Assembly: GCA_947372165.1 (NCBI GenBank) | Contig: CANBSP010000001.1 | Location: 62,001 to 126,000, forward strand | Reading direction: 5' to 3' | Origin: Actinomycetota bacterium | GTDB lineage: Bacteria > Actinomycetota > Actinomycetes > Nanopelagicales > Nanopelagicaceae | Length of the DNA: 64,000 bases | Shown here: piece after piece, positions 1-10,055 of the stretch | Layout of the letters: each line of letters begins with the position of its first letter | Position numbering within the stretch: the stretch's first letter is position 1 | Notes under the pieces: generated by a model | Databases searched by the model: none | The model's input: only the letters and a program-made list of their open reading frames with translations | Told to the model about the DNA's origin: nothing | Program-made: the position numbers and the translations under genes

Positions 1-1120
1 TGAGACGCTCATCTGCTTCTGGGAACTTCTCAAAGGCGAAGCGAGGTACTTTGACAACAATATAGTCAAGAGTTGGCTCAAAGGATGCTGGTGTCGATTG
101 CGTAATATCGTTTTGGATCTCATCGAGAGTGTACCCAATGGCAAGCTTCGTTGCGATCTTCGCGATTGGAAACCCTGTCGCCTTTGATGCGAGTGCTGAT
201 GAGCGTGAAACACGTGGGTTCATCTCAATGACGATGATTCGGCCGTCCACAGGGTTCACGGCGAATTGGATATTGCAACCGCCGGTTGCGACGCCCACTT
301 CACGAATAATGGCGATCGAGAGGTCGCGTAGCCGTTGATATTCGACATCTGTCAAAGTCATTGCTGGCGCAACGGTAATGGAGTCGCCTGTATGCACACC
401 CATGGGATCCAAGTTTTCGATGCTACAGACGATGACGACATTGTCCTTATGGTCGCGCATAACTTCAAGCTCGTACTCTTTCCAGCCAATGATGGATTCC
501 TCAAGAAGAACCTCAGTTGTCGGGCTATGACGAAGACCTGCGCCTGCGATCAGCTCCAATTCATCTTGATTGAAGGCGATCCCAGAACCCAATCCGCCCA
601 TGGTGAAGGATGGTCGGACGACGACTGGATATCGAAGAACCTCTACCGCAGCAAGAGCTTCTTGCATTGAGTGGCAGATGATCGAACGAGAGGACTCTCC
701 CCCAACCTTCTCGACGATCCCTTTGAAAATTTCCCGATCTTCGCCACGTTTAATTGCATCGATATTTGCACCAATGAGCTTTGTTCCATATTTTTCAAAT
801 GAGCCGCGCTCAAAGAGCTGCATGGCCGCGTTGAGAGCGGTCTGCCCACCTAGCGTTGCAAGCACTGCATCCGGACGTTCTTTCTCCAAAATCTTCTCGA
901 TAACTTCTGGGGTTATTGGCTCGATATATGTTGCGTCGGCGAATTCTGGGTCAGTCATGATTGTTGCCGGATTTGAGTTAATCAAAATAACGCGAATACC
1001 TTCTTCGCGAAGAATTCGGCAAGCTTGAGTGCCGGAATAGTCGAACTCGCACGCTTGACCAATGACGATTGGTCCCGAACCGATGACGAGAACGCTCTTG
1101 ATGGATAGATCTCTACTCAT
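1..1120 (-). CDS. carB: carbamoyl-phosphate synthase large subunit, N-terminal part (cut by window edge)
   Basis: Makes carbamoyl phosphate from bicarbonate, ATP and the ammonia delivered by CarA, feeding pyrimidine and arginine synthesis. About 373 residues are visible of the roughly 1,070 usual for the family. The start region ([17 protein letters not shown], about residues 13-29), the ATP-grasp signature [15 protein letters not shown] near residue 168 and the second signature VIEMNPRVS near residue 298 are all intact. The ATG at 1120 overlaps the carA stop by 8 bp (ATGAGTAG), implying translational coupling. Last visible gene of the pyr operon; the reading frame is open through base 1. Confidence 0.97.
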   Translation of the reverse strand, partial: MSRDLSIKSVLVIGSGPIVIGQACEFDYSGTQACRILREEGIRVILINSNPATIMTDPEFADATYIEPITPEVIEKILEKERPDAVLATLGGQTALNAAMQLFERGSFEKYGTKLIGANIDAIKRGEDREIFKGIVEKVGGESSRSIICHSMQEALAAVEVLRYPVVVRPSFTMGGLGSGIAFNQDELELIAGAGLRHSPTTEVLLEESIIGWKEYELEVMRDHKDNVVIVCSIENLDPMGVHTGDSITVAPAMTLTDVEYQRLRDLSIAIIREVGVATGGCNIQFAVNPVDGRIIVIEMNPRVSRSSALASKATGFPIAKIATKLAIGYTLDEIQNDITQSTPASFEPTLDYIVVKVPRFAFEKFPEADERL

Positions 1121-2246
1121 GTGTGGCGCCAACCTTCTTCTTACTCATCATCTCGGCAAAATGGTCAAAGAGGTAGGCGGCATCATGGGGACCGGCTGCC
1201 GACTCCGGATGGTATTGCACGCTAAATGCTGGACGTTCAAGGAGTTCTAGCCCTTCAACAACACCATCATTGAGGCAGATATGGCTTACATAGCCAGAGC
1301 CATAGACCGTTGTGAAATTTGCATCAACAGGGGCATCAACAGCAAAGCCATGGTTATGCGCCGTGATTTCAACAGTTCCATTTTTAACATTCTGAACCGG
1401 CTGATTGATTCCGCGATGCCCGAATGGAAGTTTGTATGTGCTGAATCCGAGCGCACGCCCCAAGATTTGATGGCCGAAACAGATGCCAAAGACCGGGATC
1501 GATTCGGAGAGGAAGTGACGCACAAGGTCGACCATCTCATCCATTGTTGAAGGGTCGCCAGGACCGTTGGAAAGGAAGATTCCATCAGGAGAAATGGCCT
1601 CAATTTCCTCAATAGTCGAACTAAGGGGAAAGACATGGACTTCCATTCCACGTTCTGACATATGACGTGGGGTGGCAGATTTGATCCCAAGATCAATTGC
1701 CGCGACGGTGAATTTCTTTTCAACTCCTGGTGGCGGTGAGACAATATAAACACATTCGGTCGTTACATCAGAGGCTAAGAAGAGGCCGGACATGGCTGGA
1801 GTTTGACGGACCCTAATCACCATCTCCTCCCGAGATAGCTCACTGCCAGAGAAGATACCGACTCGCATTGAACCGCGATCTCGGAGGTGTCGGGTAATTG
1901 CGCGGGTATCAATCCCCTGAATACCGACAACGCCAGCATCGATCAACGCTGACTCCAAGCTCTCCTCTGATCGCCAGTTCGATGGCCGAGGTGATGGATT
2001 TCGTACTGCGAAACCACCGACCCAAATCTTCTTCGATTCCATATCTGCAGCATTCATTCCCGTGTTACCTACATGCGGCGCCGTCATAATGACGATTTGC
2101 TTGTGATAACTAGGATCGGTAAGAGTCTCCTGATAGCCAGTCATACCTGTGGAGAAGACCGCTTCGCCAAAAGTCTCACCTTGGCAAGCCCATGACTCTC
2201 CTTCAAAGACCGCACCATCATCGAGAACCATGAATGCCTTACTCAT
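1113..2246 (-). CDS. carA: carbamoyl-phosphate synthase small (glutaminase) subunit
   Basis: Hydrolyses glutamine and passes ammonia to CarB. It has the N-terminal CPSase_sm domain followed by a class I glutamine amidotransferase domain, with nucleophile motif GICFGHQ (Cys near residue 255) and the His-Glu pair in VQYHPES near residue 345. I place the start at ATG 2246 (MSKAFMV), which overlaps the pyrC stop by 8 bp as ATGAGTAA and has GGAG eight bases upstream; an in-frame TTG at 2252 is the alternative. Length of 377 residues is normal. Confidence 0.97.
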   Translation of the reverse strand: MSKAFMVLDDGAVFEGESWACQGETFGEAVFSTGMTGYQETLTDPSYHKQIVIMTAPHVGNTGMNAADMESKKIWVGGFAVRNPSPRPSNWRSEESLESALIDAGVVGIQGIDTRAITRHLRDRGSMRVGIFSGSELSREEMVIRVRQTPAMSGLFLASDVTTECVYIVSPPPGVEKKFTVAAIDLGIKSATPRHMSERGMEVHVFPLSSTIEEIEAISPDGIFLSNGPGDPSTMDEMVDLVRHFLSESIPVFGICFGHQILGRALGFSTYKLPFGHRGINQPVQNVKNGTVEITAHNHGFAVDAPVDANFTTVYGSGYVSHICLNDGVVEGLELLERPAFSVQYHPESAAGPHDAAYLFDHFAEMMSKKKVGATHE

Positions 2247-3546
2247 GAACAACTCCAGTCATTTCTTGATCACGAAGCACAACTTTGCCTCGGAAGATTG
2301 TGTGTACGACATCGCCCCTGAGATGGCTGCCGTGGAAAGGTGTGTTCTTTCCTTTTGAGAAGAGATCGTTGCGATCGATAACTCGTTCTGCCTTCGGATC
2401 AACAATCGTGAGATTTGCTATGGAGCCGATTGAGATCTCTTGGCCCTGGTTCGCATACCCGCCAATCTCTGCTGGTTTAACCGACATTACTTCGATGAGG
2501 CGTTGCCAACTCATGAGTCCACTCTCGACCATCGTTGTGTAGACAATGGAGAAGGCTGTCTCTAAGCCAACCATGCCAAGCGCGGCCGATGCCCACTCGC
2601 AATCCTTATCTTCACCTGGATGAGGAGCGTGATCGGTTGCAACGATATCAATAGTGCCATCAGCCAGCCCCGCACGTAACGCATCTACATCGGCCTGGGT
2701 ACGCAGCGGTGGATTCACTTTGTAGATTGGATCGTACGAGCGAGCAGCCTCATCCGTAAGAATCAGGTGATGTGGAGTTACTTCAGCAGTGACTGCCATA
2801 CCTTGGGATTTTGCCCAACGAACAATCTCAACCGATCCTTTGGTCGAGAGATGACAGATGTGAAGTCGGCTTCCCACTGAGTGGGCCAAGAGAATATCTC
2901 TGGCAATAATGGATTCTTCAGCAACTGCTGGCCAACCAGCCAGACCCAATTCTGAGGCGACCGGTCCTTCGTTCATCTGCGCATTCTCTGTTAATCGTGG
3001 CTCTTGCGCATGCTGAGCTATGACTCCGTCGAACGATTTCACATATTCAAGTGCTCTGCGCATGAGAAGCGCATCACTGACACATTTCCCATCATCACTA
3101 AAGATTCGAACTTTCGCAGCGGAGTTCGCCATTGCGCCGATCTCTGCAAGTTTGACTCCCTCAAGACCTTCACTCACGGCGCCAATCGGAAAAACTTCAC
3201 AGAGCCCGGCCTCGATACCAAGGCGCCATACCTGCTCGACAACGCCTGCAGTATCGGCGACGGGGTTGGTATTGGCCATTGCAGAAAGCGCCGTATAGCC
3301 ACCGCGTACTGCGGCCTGCGAACCGGTGAGGACTGTTTCAGCATTCTCTTTCCCTGGTTCACGTAGGTGGGTGTGGAGATCAACAAAGCCAGGAAGAACT
3401 CGAAGACCGACACACTCAATAACTTCACCAGCAGTTGGGAGGGTGCTTGAGATCTCAGCAATTTTTCCATCGCGAATCAAGAGATCAGAGGTAGACCCAT
3501 CTGGCAAGGTCACTGACTTCAAAAGAATTTCATGTGTTGTGCTCAT
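2239..3546 (-). CDS. pyrC: dihydroorotase
   Basis: Cyclises carbamoyl aspartate to dihydroorotate, third step of UMP synthesis. Amidohydrolase fold with the zinc motif DLHTHLREPG near residue 58 and the catalytic TDHAPH near residue 305, both typical of class I dihydroorotases. The ATG at 3546 overlaps the pyrB stop as TGATG, with GGAGG about nine bases upstream; a GTG one codon earlier (3549) is less likely. The 435-residue length is usual. Fourth-from-last visible position in the pyrR-pyrB-pyrC-carA-carB operon, which matches the Streptomyces order. Confidence 0.97.
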   Translation of the reverse strand: MSTTHEILLKSVTLPDGSTSDLLIRDGKIAEISSTLPTAGEVIECVGLRVLPGFVDLHTHLREPGKENAETVLTGSQAAVRGGYTALSAMANTNPVADTAGVVEQVWRLGIEAGLCEVFPIGAVSEGLEGVKLAEIGAMANSAAKVRIFSDDGKCVSDALLMRRALEYVKSFDGVIAQHAQEPRLTENAQMNEGPVASELGLAGWPAVAEESIIARDILLAHSVGSRLHICHLSTKGSVEIVRWAKSQGMAVTAEVTPHHLILTDEAARSYDPIYKVNPPLRTQADVDALRAGLADGTIDIVATDHAPHPGEDKDCEWASAALGMVGLETAFSIVYTTMVESGLMSWQRLIEVMSVKPAEIGGYANQGQEISIGSIANLTIVDPKAERVIDRNDLFSKGKNTPFHGSHLRGDVVHTIFRGKVVLRDQEMTGVVHE

Positions 3547-4499
3547 CACTGTGTCCCTCCAGTTGAGTTGAGATCGGGTCCACCGAGAAGTTGATAGAGA
3601 ACCGCCATCCGTACCAAGACGCCATTTGCGACCTGTTCAACTACGACAGATCGAATCGAGTCGGCGCTTGCAGCACTAATCTCTAATCCGCGGTTCATGG
3701 GCCCTGGATGCATGACAATCGCACCAGGCTTCAATCGGGCAAGACGAGATTCATCCAAGCCATATCCGCGCGAATATTCACGACCATTGGGGAAGAAGGA
3801 TTCATTCATTCGTTCGAGTTGCACTCGGAGCATCATTACAACGTCGAACTCCTCAAGTTCTGAATCGAAATCGTAGGAGAAGGGCGCTCCCCACTCCTCG
3901 ATTCCAAGTGGAATCAAGGTAGGAGGTGCGATAACCGTGACTTTCGCTCCAAGCATTTGGAGAAGTGCGATATTGCTTCGGGCAACGCGCGAGTGCAAAA
4001 TATCACCGACGATCGCAACTTTAAGAGAGCTGAAATCTCGCATGGTAGGACCAAAATGTTTACGAATCGTAAAAGCATCAAGAAGCGCTTGGGTTGGATG
4101 CTCATGCGTTCCATCCCCGGCATTGATAATGGCCGAACTCACCCAACCACTTTCTGCAAGACGATTTGCAGCTCCTGAAGCTGGATGTCGAATGACGATC
4201 GCATCTGCACCCATGGCTTGCAGCGTTTGAGCAGTATCTTTGAGGCTCTCCCCCTTGCTTACACTTGACCCTTTTGCGGTGAAATTCGTAACGTCGGCTG
4301 AAAGCCGCTTTGCAGCTGATTCAAAGGAGAGTCGAGTTCGGGTGGAATCTTCAAAGAAGAGATTGACGACAGTGCGACCACGAAGAGTAGGAAGTTTCTT
4401 TACGGCGCCAGATGTTAATCCCTCTAGTTGCGCAGCAGTATCGAGAATATCGAGGGCTTGTTCGACCGAGAGATCGTGAATCGAGAGAAGGTGTTTCAC
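3546..4499 (-). CDS. pyrB: aspartate carbamoyltransferase catalytic subunit
   Basis: Condenses carbamoyl phosphate with aspartate, the committed step of pyrimidine synthesis. The carbamoyl-phosphate loop [13 protein letters not shown] lies near residue 50, HPTQALLD near residue 133 and HPGPMNRG near residue 265. Length (317) fits the catalytic chain; there is no pyrI regulatory chain next to it, as usual for Actinobacteria. The start is GTG, overlapping the pyrR stop as GTGA (4 bp). Confidence 0.97.
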   Translation of the reverse strand: MKHLLSIHDLSVEQALDILDTAAQLEGLTSGAVKKLPTLRGRTVVNLFFEDSTRTRLSFESAAKRLSADVTNFTAKGSSVSKGESLKDTAQTLQAMGADAIVIRHPASGAANRLAESGWVSSAIINAGDGTHEHPTQALLDAFTIRKHFGPTMRDFSSLKVAIVGDILHSRVARSNIALLQMLGAKVTVIAPPTLIPLGIEEWGAPFSYDFDSELEEFDVVMMLRVQLERMNESFFPNGREYSRGYGLDESRLARLKPGAIVMHPGPMNRGLEISAASADSIRSVVVEQVANGVLVRMAVLYQLLGGPDLNSTGGTQ

Positions 4500-5026
4500 T
4501 CTTCCACCGTCTCAATCTCAACAAGATCTCGCCCATCGTGCTCGGTGAGATAGACCTTGACCGACTCTTTAAGTGATGTTGGAATATTTTTTCCGACGAA
4601 ATCTGCTCGGATCGGCAATTCTCGATGTCCACGATCAACCAATACGGCGAGTTGAACCGAACGAGGTCGTCCAAGTTCGCCTAACGCATCAAGTGCGGCT
4701 CGGATTGTTCGACCCGAAAAAAGCACATCATCAACGAGTACGACATCTTTGCCTTCGATTCCTCCCATCGGCATCACCGTCTCCATCAGGGCACGTGGTG
4801 CACGCAGACGATGATCATCGCGATGCATAGTGATGTCGAGGGTTCCGCAAGGAACTGGGCTCTCGATTTCGGCAATCATCTCGCTCAAACGCTGGGCGAT
4901 AAATCGGCCTCTCGTCGGAATACCCATGAGAACAAGAGAGGAGACTCCGTGGTTTCGTTCGAGGATTTCGTGGGAGATTCGCTTCAAAGCGCGAGTAATC
5001 TCACCGCTATCTAGCACAAGGCTCAT
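4496..5026 (-). CDS. pyrR: bifunctional pyr operon RNA-binding regulator / uracil phosphoribosyltransferase
   Basis: PyrR binds pyr mRNA when UMP is high and also has uracil phosphoribosyltransferase activity. The PRPP-binding motif [14 protein letters not shown] is present near residue 100, and the 176-residue length is typical. It is the first gene of the pyr operon; ATG 5026 follows AAGGAG at a 5-base spacing. A PyrR-type binding loop lies immediately upstream (5040-5055) and abuts the ribosome binding site, so regulation is probably translational, as proposed for mycobacterial PyrR, rather than by the Bacillus attenuator. Confidence 0.95.
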   Translation of the reverse strand: MSLVLDSGEITRALKRISHEILERNHGVSSLVLMGIPTRGRFIAQRLSEMIAEIESPVPCGTLDITMHRDDHRLRAPRALMETVMPMGGIEGKDVVLVDDVLFSGRTIRAALDALGELGRPRSVQLAVLVDRGHRELPIRADFVGKNIPTSLKESVKVYLTEHDGRDLVEIETVEE

Positions 5027-5039
5027 TTTTGCTCCTTCG

Positions 5040-5055
5040 CCGCCTCACAGGACGG
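5040..5055 (-). promoter_or_regulatory. putative PyrR-binding RNA loop in the pyrR 5' leader
   Basis: Read on the minus strand the leader contains CCGUCCUGUGAGGCGG. Its core UCCUGUGAGG fits the UCCNGNGAGG loop recognised by PyrR, flanked by a CCG/CGG stem. It ends two bases before the AAGGAG of pyrR, so PyrR binding would occlude ribosome entry. No terminator follows it, which argues for translational control. The identification rests on motif and position only. Confidence 0.75.
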
Positions 5056-5106
5056 TTCGTTAAAGGATTTTCCGGAGATCTGCTCGATACCCGGTCACGC
5101 CTGCGA

Positions 5107-5137
5107 AGATTAGCATCTGTGGATAGCCTGGAGCCAA
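5107..5137 (-). promoter_or_regulatory. possible pyr operon promoter
   Basis: On the minus strand TTGGCT (5132-5137) is followed after 19 bases by TAATCT (5107-5112), or after 17 bases by GCTAAT. Transcription would start near 5100, leaving a leader of about 75 bases that contains the PyrR loop. Weak match and long spacing. Confidence 0.35.
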
Positions 5138-5153
5138 ATCGACTCGACTCCCC

Positions 5154-5159
5154 TACCTT
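5154..5159 (+). promoter_or_regulatory. -10 element of a leaderless promoter for the bldD-like gene
   Basis: TACCTT ends six bases before ATG 5166, so transcription should begin at or next to the start codon. There is no Shine-Dalgarno sequence ahead of this ATG, which supports a leaderless mRNA. Confidence 0.6.
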
Positions 5160-5165
5160 CACCCA

Positions 5166-5675
5166 ATGGAAAATTTAGGAAATCTAGGAAAAGAAGAAGG
5201 TGAGGCCCTCTCTGCGATCGGCCACTCCTTGCGTGCGATAAGGCGCCAGCGCGGGATGACCCTTCGGGATGTCGATCGGGCATCGCATGGCCGCTGGAAG
5301 GCGGTGGTTGTCGGTAGCTATGAAAGGGGTGACCGGGCTCTTACCCTCAAGCGAGCCATCGGGCTCGCGACCTTTTACGAGGTGCCACTCGATCAACTTC
5401 TTGGGCTCGAGGCAGGCGGGGCGAGAGGCAGCCAACCCAGCACCGACTCTCGAGTGATCTTTAACCTCGTTGCGATTCGATCTTTGGCACCGGATCTACC
5501 TCCAACATTTATCCGATATCTCCAGGAGTTGTGCCGAGAAAGGTCAGATTGGAACGGCGAAGTTCTTACTATTCGAGGCAGCGATACAACCGCCCTTGCG
5601 ATCATCGCCGATATCAGGCGCGAAGAGTTGGCCCAATGGGCGATTGATCGAGGAATTCTCATTTCCGCGAACTGA
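5166..5675 (+). CDS. bldD: BldD-like transcriptional regulator with likely c-di-GMP site
   Basis: DNA-binding regulator of 169 residues, close in layout to Streptomyces BldD, the c-di-GMP-controlled master regulator of development. The N-terminal XRE helix-turn-helix spans about residues 15-75 and carries the near-invariant stretch GRWKAVVVGSYERGDRA. In the C-terminal domain R126-S-D128 is followed after eight residues by R137-G-S-D140, which fits the BldD c-di-GMP pattern RxD-X8-RxxD (RGD-X8-RQDD in Streptomyces). It is divergent from the pyr operon and next to nusB-efp, the same neighbourhood as in Streptomyces. What it regulates in a non-sporulating organism is unknown. Confidence 0.88.
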   Translation: MENLGNLGKEEGEALSAIGHSLRAIRRQRGMTLRDVDRASHGRWKAVVVGSYERGDRALTLKRAIGLATFYEVPLDQLLGLEAGGARGSQPSTDSRVIFNLVAIRSLAPDLPPTFIRYLQELCRERSDWNGEVLTIRGSDTTALAIIADIRREELAQWAIDRGILISAN

Positions 5676-5721
5676 TTGATGCAAAGAAGAACGAGCTCGA
5701 ATTAGACCGAACTAGAGCAAA

Positions 5722-6126
5722 CTAGAGCAGAGAGTCCTTAATCGCAGCTAATCTTCCAAGAATGCCATTGAGGTAACTAGACGATTCAACCGTTGAAAGT
5801 TCGGCAGCAATTTCGACAGCCTCATTGATAACGATCTTGTCGTCGAGATCCTTCTCCCAAAGAAGTTCATAGATCGACAGGCGCAAGAGATTACGATCAA
5901 TAGCCGGCATCCGATCCATATCCCATCCCTGGGCATAGGTCATGATCAATTCATCCAACTTCTCCTTGTGCATCTGCACACCATTGAGGAGTTGTTCGAC
6001 ATAAAGTTCTTGAGATAACTCTTGCGACTCGCGACCCTTGTAGAGTTCTAGAGGTGAGGCGTTGCGAAGATCACCCTCATAGAGAAAATCTAGAGCGCGT
6101 TTACGAGCCTTGCGACGAGCACTCAC
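5722..6126 (-). CDS. nusB: transcription antitermination factor NusB
   Basis: RNA-binding helical protein that joins NusE, NusA and NusG on boxA RNA for rRNA antitermination. The N-terminal [18 protein letters not shown] is characteristic, and the 134-residue length is normal. GTG start at 6126 overlaps the efp stop as GTGA. The family usually lies downstream of efp in Actinobacteria, as here. The last gene before the convergent bldD-like gene; 46 bp separate them. Confidence 0.93.
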   Translation of the reverse strand: MSARRKARKRALDFLYEGDLRNASPLELYKGRESQELSQELYVEQLLNGVQMHKEKLDELIMTYAQGWDMDRMPAIDRNLLRLSIYELLWEKDLDDKIVINEAVEIAAELSTVESSSYLNGILGRLAAIKDSLL

Positions 6127-6686
6127 GAATTAGCGCGACCGAGGTATCCCCCGGTGCGAGTATCAACCAAGATCTTCTCATCTTGCTTAATGAAGAGCGG
6201 AACCTGGACTGTAATGCCAGTTTCGACGGTAGCCGGCTTATTGCCACCGGATGAACGATCGCCCTGAAGACCAGGCTCGGTATAGGTCACGATCAGTTCG
6301 ACTGAGGCAGGCAGTTCAACATAGAGCGGATTACCTTCATGTACAGCGACGATCGCTTCGCAATTTTCAAGCATGTAATCGACCGCATCGCCCACAACCG
6401 CAGCAGAGATAGTCATCTGGTCATAATTTTGGCTATCCATAAATACGAAATCTTCGCCATCCTTGTAGAGATACTGCATATCGCGCTTCTCAAGAATCGC
6501 AATCTCGACCTTCACTCCCGCATTAAAAGTCTTTTCCACAACTTTTCCGGTGAGTACTTGCTTCATCTTGGTGCGGACGAATGCTGGTCCCTTACCTGGC
6601 TTTACATGTTGGAATTCAATTACAGTCCAAAGCTGACCATCGATGTCGAGGGTCATGCCATTCTTTAGATCATTGGTCGTTGCCAT
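6123..6686 (-). CDS. efp: translation elongation factor P
   Basis: Relieves ribosome stalling at polyproline. Three-domain, 187-residue protein beginning [20 protein letters not shown]; the tip loop [12 protein letters not shown] carries Lys32, the residue that enters the peptidyl-transferase centre. No EpmA or EarP gene is nearby; actinobacterial EF-P with the PGKGP loop generally works unmodified. The 82 bp upstream (6687-6768) separate it from aroQ and may hold an internal promoter (TTGGTA, 18 bases, TAGATG on the minus strand), but I am not confident of it. Confidence 0.96.
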   Translation of the reverse strand: MATTNDLKNGMTLDIDGQLWTVIEFQHVKPGKGPAFVRTKMKQVLTGKVVEKTFNAGVKVEIAILEKRDMQYLYKDGEDFVFMDSQNYDQMTISAAVVGDAVDYMLENCEAIVAVHEGNPLYVELPASVELIVTYTEPGLQGDRSSGGNKPATVETGITVQVPLFIKQDEKILVDTRTGGYLGRANS

Positions 6687-6768
6687 CAGGAGTCCATTTC
6701 ATCTACGAGCCCAATAACGGGCCTACCAAAGGTTGAAGAATACCCGTTGTCTGGACGGGATTTATCAC

Positions 6769-7200
6769 TTAGCCGAGCAACGCCTTAAGCGCTATGAGGG
6801 CAAGGCGATATGAATCCGGCCCAAATCCACCAATAGTGCCGTGGACGACTCCCGAAATGACTGAGGTATGTCTAAATTCCTCGCGCGCAAGCGGGTTACT
6901 CAAGTGAACTTCAATCGCCGGGGCTTTGAGCATGGCCACTGCATCGCGGATGGCATAGGAGTAATGAGTGAATGCGGCTGGGTTGAATATCACGGGAAGC
7001 TTGGCATCTGCTGCCTCGTGTAGCCAGGTGATGAGTTCGGTCTCAGAATCGGATTGACGCACATCCGCTTCGAAGCCGAGATCTGCCGCGCTCTTCTCGA
7101 TAAAAGTTGTGAGAGCCGGGAAGTCAAGATCGCCATAAATGGTCGAATCACGCAGATCCAATCGACCCAAATTAGGGCCATTGAGTACCAGAATCTTCAT
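6769..7200 (-). CDS. aroQ: 3-dehydroquinate dehydratase, type II
   Basis: Third step of the shikimate pathway. Flavodoxin-like type II enzyme of 143 residues, with NGPNLGRLDLR at the N terminus, NPAAFTHYSYAIRDA in the middle (active-site Asn and His) and EVHLSNP. The ATG at 7200 overlaps the aroB stop as ATGA. The aroC-aroK-aroB-aroQ order is the standard actinobacterial cluster. Confidence 0.95.
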   Translation of the reverse strand: MKILVLNGPNLGRLDLRDSTIYGDLDFPALTTFIEKSAADLGFEADVRQSDSETELITWLHEAADAKLPVIFNPAAFTHYSYAIRDAVAMLKAPAIEVHLSNPLAREEFRHTSVISGVVHGTIGGFGPDSYRLALIALKALLG

Positions 7201-8231
7201 TGGATAATCCTGTCATAGACCTCGCGAGCAATCGATTCTGGCACGCTCTCTAGCCAGACTGGATGCGCCACTTGGTCAACGCCGATGAAGCGTAACTCCT
7301 CAGATCTGCTCTTCTTGTCCCCTTGCATGAGTGAGAAGAGCTCGGCAAATCCAATATCAACTATTCCAACCGGCAAAGAGAATTTTAGAAGCAATTCTTT
7401 GATCGATTGGCTGAAAGCGGGATCAAGATTGAGCTGTGATTCAGAGAGATAAAGGGCATAGATAAGACCGATAGCGACTGCCTCGCCATGTCTGAGGGCG
7501 TACTTCTCTCTCTTCTCAATGGCGTGACCAAAGGTATGGCCGAAATTGAGAATCTCTCTGAGTCTTCCCTCTTTGAAGTCATCACTCACAACGCCTGCCT
7601 TAACGCGAACGCTCTTGGCAATCAATTCATGTGCGATAGCACGTGCACCTGAAAGATCTCTCACCTGATTCAAACTCTCGAGGATTGTTACATCTGCAAT
7701 GATCCCCGTCTTAATGACCTCGGCCAACCCAGCCGAAAAATCGCGATCTGACAGAGTTTCGAGGAATTCGCTATCAATAATGACCTCTTGAGGTGAGTGA
7801 AATGAACCCACCAAATTCTTTCCCGATGAGGTATTGATCCCAGTTTTGCCACCGACGGCAGCATCGACCATTGCCGCCAAGGTTGTTGGTATCGCATACC
7901 AATCAATACCGCGCAACCATGTTGCTGCTACAAAGCCGGCGAGATCAGTCGTTGCCCCACCTCCGATGCCAACGATGGCATCTTTGCGGCCGTACTTCTT
8001 CTCCCCAAGGATCTTCCAGATCTCAATGACTGTAGCTATATCCTTCTGCGCCTCGCCATCTTCTGTATAAAAAACATCCGAGTGATGGAGGCCGAGCTGC
8101 ACCTGAAGTGAACGTGGCGCGATAATCAAGGTCTTGTGGTGGTTCGTCAGGATCTTCTCCAGCGATTCGCGGAAGGGCAGACCGATCTTTACCTGATAGG
8201 TATGTTCTGAGTTGACTTGAATCTCAACCAT
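7197..8231 (-). CDS. aroB: 3-dehydroquinate synthase
   Basis: Converts DAHP to 3-dehydroquinate with catalytic NAD and a divalent metal. The NAD-binding motif GGGATTDLAGFVAATW and the metal-binding region LREILNFGHTFGHAIE are present. The 344-residue length is slightly short but complete. ATG 8231 overlaps the aroK stop by 8 bp. Confidence 0.96.
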   Translation of the reverse strand: MVEIQVNSEHTYQVKIGLPFRESLEKILTNHHKTLIIAPRSLQVQLGLHHSDVFYTEDGEAQKDIATVIEIWKILGEKKYGRKDAIVGIGGGATTDLAGFVAATWLRGIDWYAIPTTLAAMVDAAVGGKTGINTSSGKNLVGSFHSPQEVIIDSEFLETLSDRDFSAGLAEVIKTGIIADVTILESLNQVRDLSGARAIAHELIAKSVRVKAGVVSDDFKEGRLREILNFGHTFGHAIEKREKYALRHGEAVAIGLIYALYLSESQLNLDPAFSQSIKELLLKFSLPVGIVDIGFAELFSLMQGDKKSRSEELRFIGVDQVAHPVWLESVPESIAREVYDRIIQ

Positions 8232-8739
8232 GGCGCACCTTCAGTACTTCTGCAATTTGAGAAGCCACTTCTTGCGCCTTCTTGGAATCAGTTGAGATGG
8301 TCATTGTCGCGAGCTCTTGATAGATAGGAAGTCTCTCTTCCATGAGTTTCAACCAACTTTGGCGCGGATTGATTAAGAGCATGGGCCGATCCTGATTAAA
8401 TCCAATTCGAGGAGCAGCCTGACCGATCCCAACTTCAAGGAAGACAATCAGTGCTCCGCTTTCACGGAGCAACTTTCGACTATCGGAATTAATAACTGAG
8501 CCGCCACCAAGAGAGAGAATTCCCTTCTCATTTTCAAGAGCAGAAGCGAGAACGTCAGCCTCTACCTCTCGAAAAAAGGCCTCACCATCATCTACAAAGA
8601 TCTCGGAAATCTTCTTCCCAACCTTCTCTTCAATCATCGAATCGGTATCTGAGAAGCTCAAGTGCGTGATGCGTGAGAGCGCTCTTCCGACCGAAGATTT
8701 ACCAGATCCTGGTGGCCCAATAAAGATGACTTGGGGCAT
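8224..8739 (-). CDS. aroK: shikimate kinase
   Basis: Phosphorylates shikimate with ATP. Walker A FIGPPGSGKSS at residues 6-16, the shikimate-binding DTD near residue 32 and LGGGS near residue 77. Length 171 is usual. The ATG at 8739 overlaps the aroC stop as TAATG. Confidence 0.95.
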   Translation of the reverse strand: MPQVIFIGPPGSGKSSVGRALSRITHLSFSDTDSMIEEKVGKKISEIFVDDGEAFFREVEADVLASALENEKGILSLGGGSVINSDSRKLLRESGALIVFLEVGIGQAAPRIGFNQDRPMLLINPRQSWLKLMEERLPIYQELATMTISTDSKKAQEVASQIAEVLKVRHG

Positions 8740-9923
8740 TACTTAATCTCAAGATTCTCAAGGTAGCTAAGGTAGTTGCGACGAGTCTCCCCGACACTGT
8801 CACCACCAAATTTTTCGAGCACTGCGTCGGCAAGAACGAGCGCAACCATCGCCTCCGCCACAATCCCAGCTGCAGGTACAGCGCAGACATCCGAACGCTG
8901 ATTAATCGCCTTCGCTGCCTCGCCACTCTTCGTATCGATGGTATCGAGCGCTTTCGGAACTGTGGAGATTGGTTTCATCGCCGCGCGTGCGCGAAGGATT
9001 TCACCATTGGACATACCACCTTCAGTACCACCAGCCCGATCTGTACGCCGAACAATCTTTCCGTTCGCGTCTCTCTCGATCTCATCATGAGCAACCGATC
9101 CACGCCTGCGCGCCGTTGTGAAGCCATCACCGATTTCTACACCCTTGATTGCCTGGATACCCATGAGAGCGCCAGCTAATCGGGAATCAAGACGTCGATC
9201 CCAATGGGTGTGTGAACCAAGACCCGGAGGCAGGTTGTACACCAGCACTTCGACCACTCCGCCCAATGTGTCACCGGAAGAATGAGCATCTTCGATCTCG
9301 GTCACCATCGCAGCACTTGTAGCTGGGTCAGCGCAGCGAACAGGATCTGCATCGATGCGATTCATATCAGTTGATGACGGAAGAGCTGCATCATCAGGAA
9401 CGATGACATTTCCGATTGATAAGACATGGGAGAGAATCTTCGCGCCGATTGTTTGGTCCAAGAAAGCACGTGCCACGGCCCCAAGTGCAACTCTGGCCGC
9501 AGTCTCTCGAGCGCTTGCTCTCTCGAGAATTGGTCTGGCATCATCAAAACTATATTTCTGCATTCCTACCAAATCAGCATGACCTGGACGTGGACGAGTC
9601 AAAGGTGCATTACGAGCCAAAGATGCAAGTTCATCCGGATCAACCGGGTTAGCCGACATGACTTTTTCCCATTTAGGCCATTCCGAGTTCCCGACCGTAA
9701 GAGCAATCGGTCCGCCCTGTGTGAGGCCGTGGCGAACTCCACCCAAGATTGTGACGAGATCAGCCTCGAAGTTCTGTCTAGCACCGCGACCGAATCCGAG
9801 TCGTCGACGCTGGAGATCAGCATCAATAGCCACGGTATCAATCACAACATGAGCTGGAAGACCTTCAAGGATCGCCGTCAACGCCGGACCGTGTGACTCG
9901 CCAGCTGTTAACCAACGTAACAT
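8739..9923 (-). CDS. aroC: chorismate synthase
   Basis: Makes chorismate from EPSP using reduced FMN. The three family signatures are visible: [11 protein letters not shown] at the N terminus, RPGHADL near residue 113 and [20 protein letters not shown] near residue 300. Full length at 394 residues. First gene of the aroC-K-B-Q run; GGGGTGAAGAG directly before ATG 9923 gives a ribosome binding site, unlike the many leaderless genes in the window. The 9924-10055 gap upstream has a TATAAG that could be its -10, with no convincing -35. Confidence 0.97.
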   Translation of the reverse strand: MLRWLTAGESHGPALTAILEGLPAHVVIDTVAIDADLQRRRLGFGRGARQNFEADLVTILGGVRHGLTQGGPIALTVGNSEWPKWEKVMSANPVDPDELASLARNAPLTRPRPGHADLVGMQKYSFDDARPILERASARETAARVALGAVARAFLDQTIGAKILSHVLSIGNVIVPDDAALPSSTDMNRIDADPVRCADPATSAAMVTEIEDAHSSGDTLGGVVEVLVYNLPPGLGSHTHWDRRLDSRLAGALMGIQAIKGVEIGDGFTTARRRGSVAHDEIERDANGKIVRRTDRAGGTEGGMSNGEILRARAAMKPISTVPKALDTIDTKSGEAAKAINQRSDVCAVPAAGIVAEAMVALVLADAVLEKFGGDSVGETRRNYLSYLENLEIK

Positions 9924-10055
9924 CTCTTCACCCCATCATTCGTGCGCAAGTAGCAGACGCCAATTCTTGCAGACTTATAGAGGTTCTCGCTGACAGAATG
10001 GCGGTTCTAGGCGATCTTCTGACATTCTGACGAGGATTTGGTCGCAAATTGCTGG

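Noticed and set aside
9426-9896. 156-codon open frame on the plus strand inside aroC
   Set aside because: It is antisense to a conserved enzyme and shows no family motif or sensible start.
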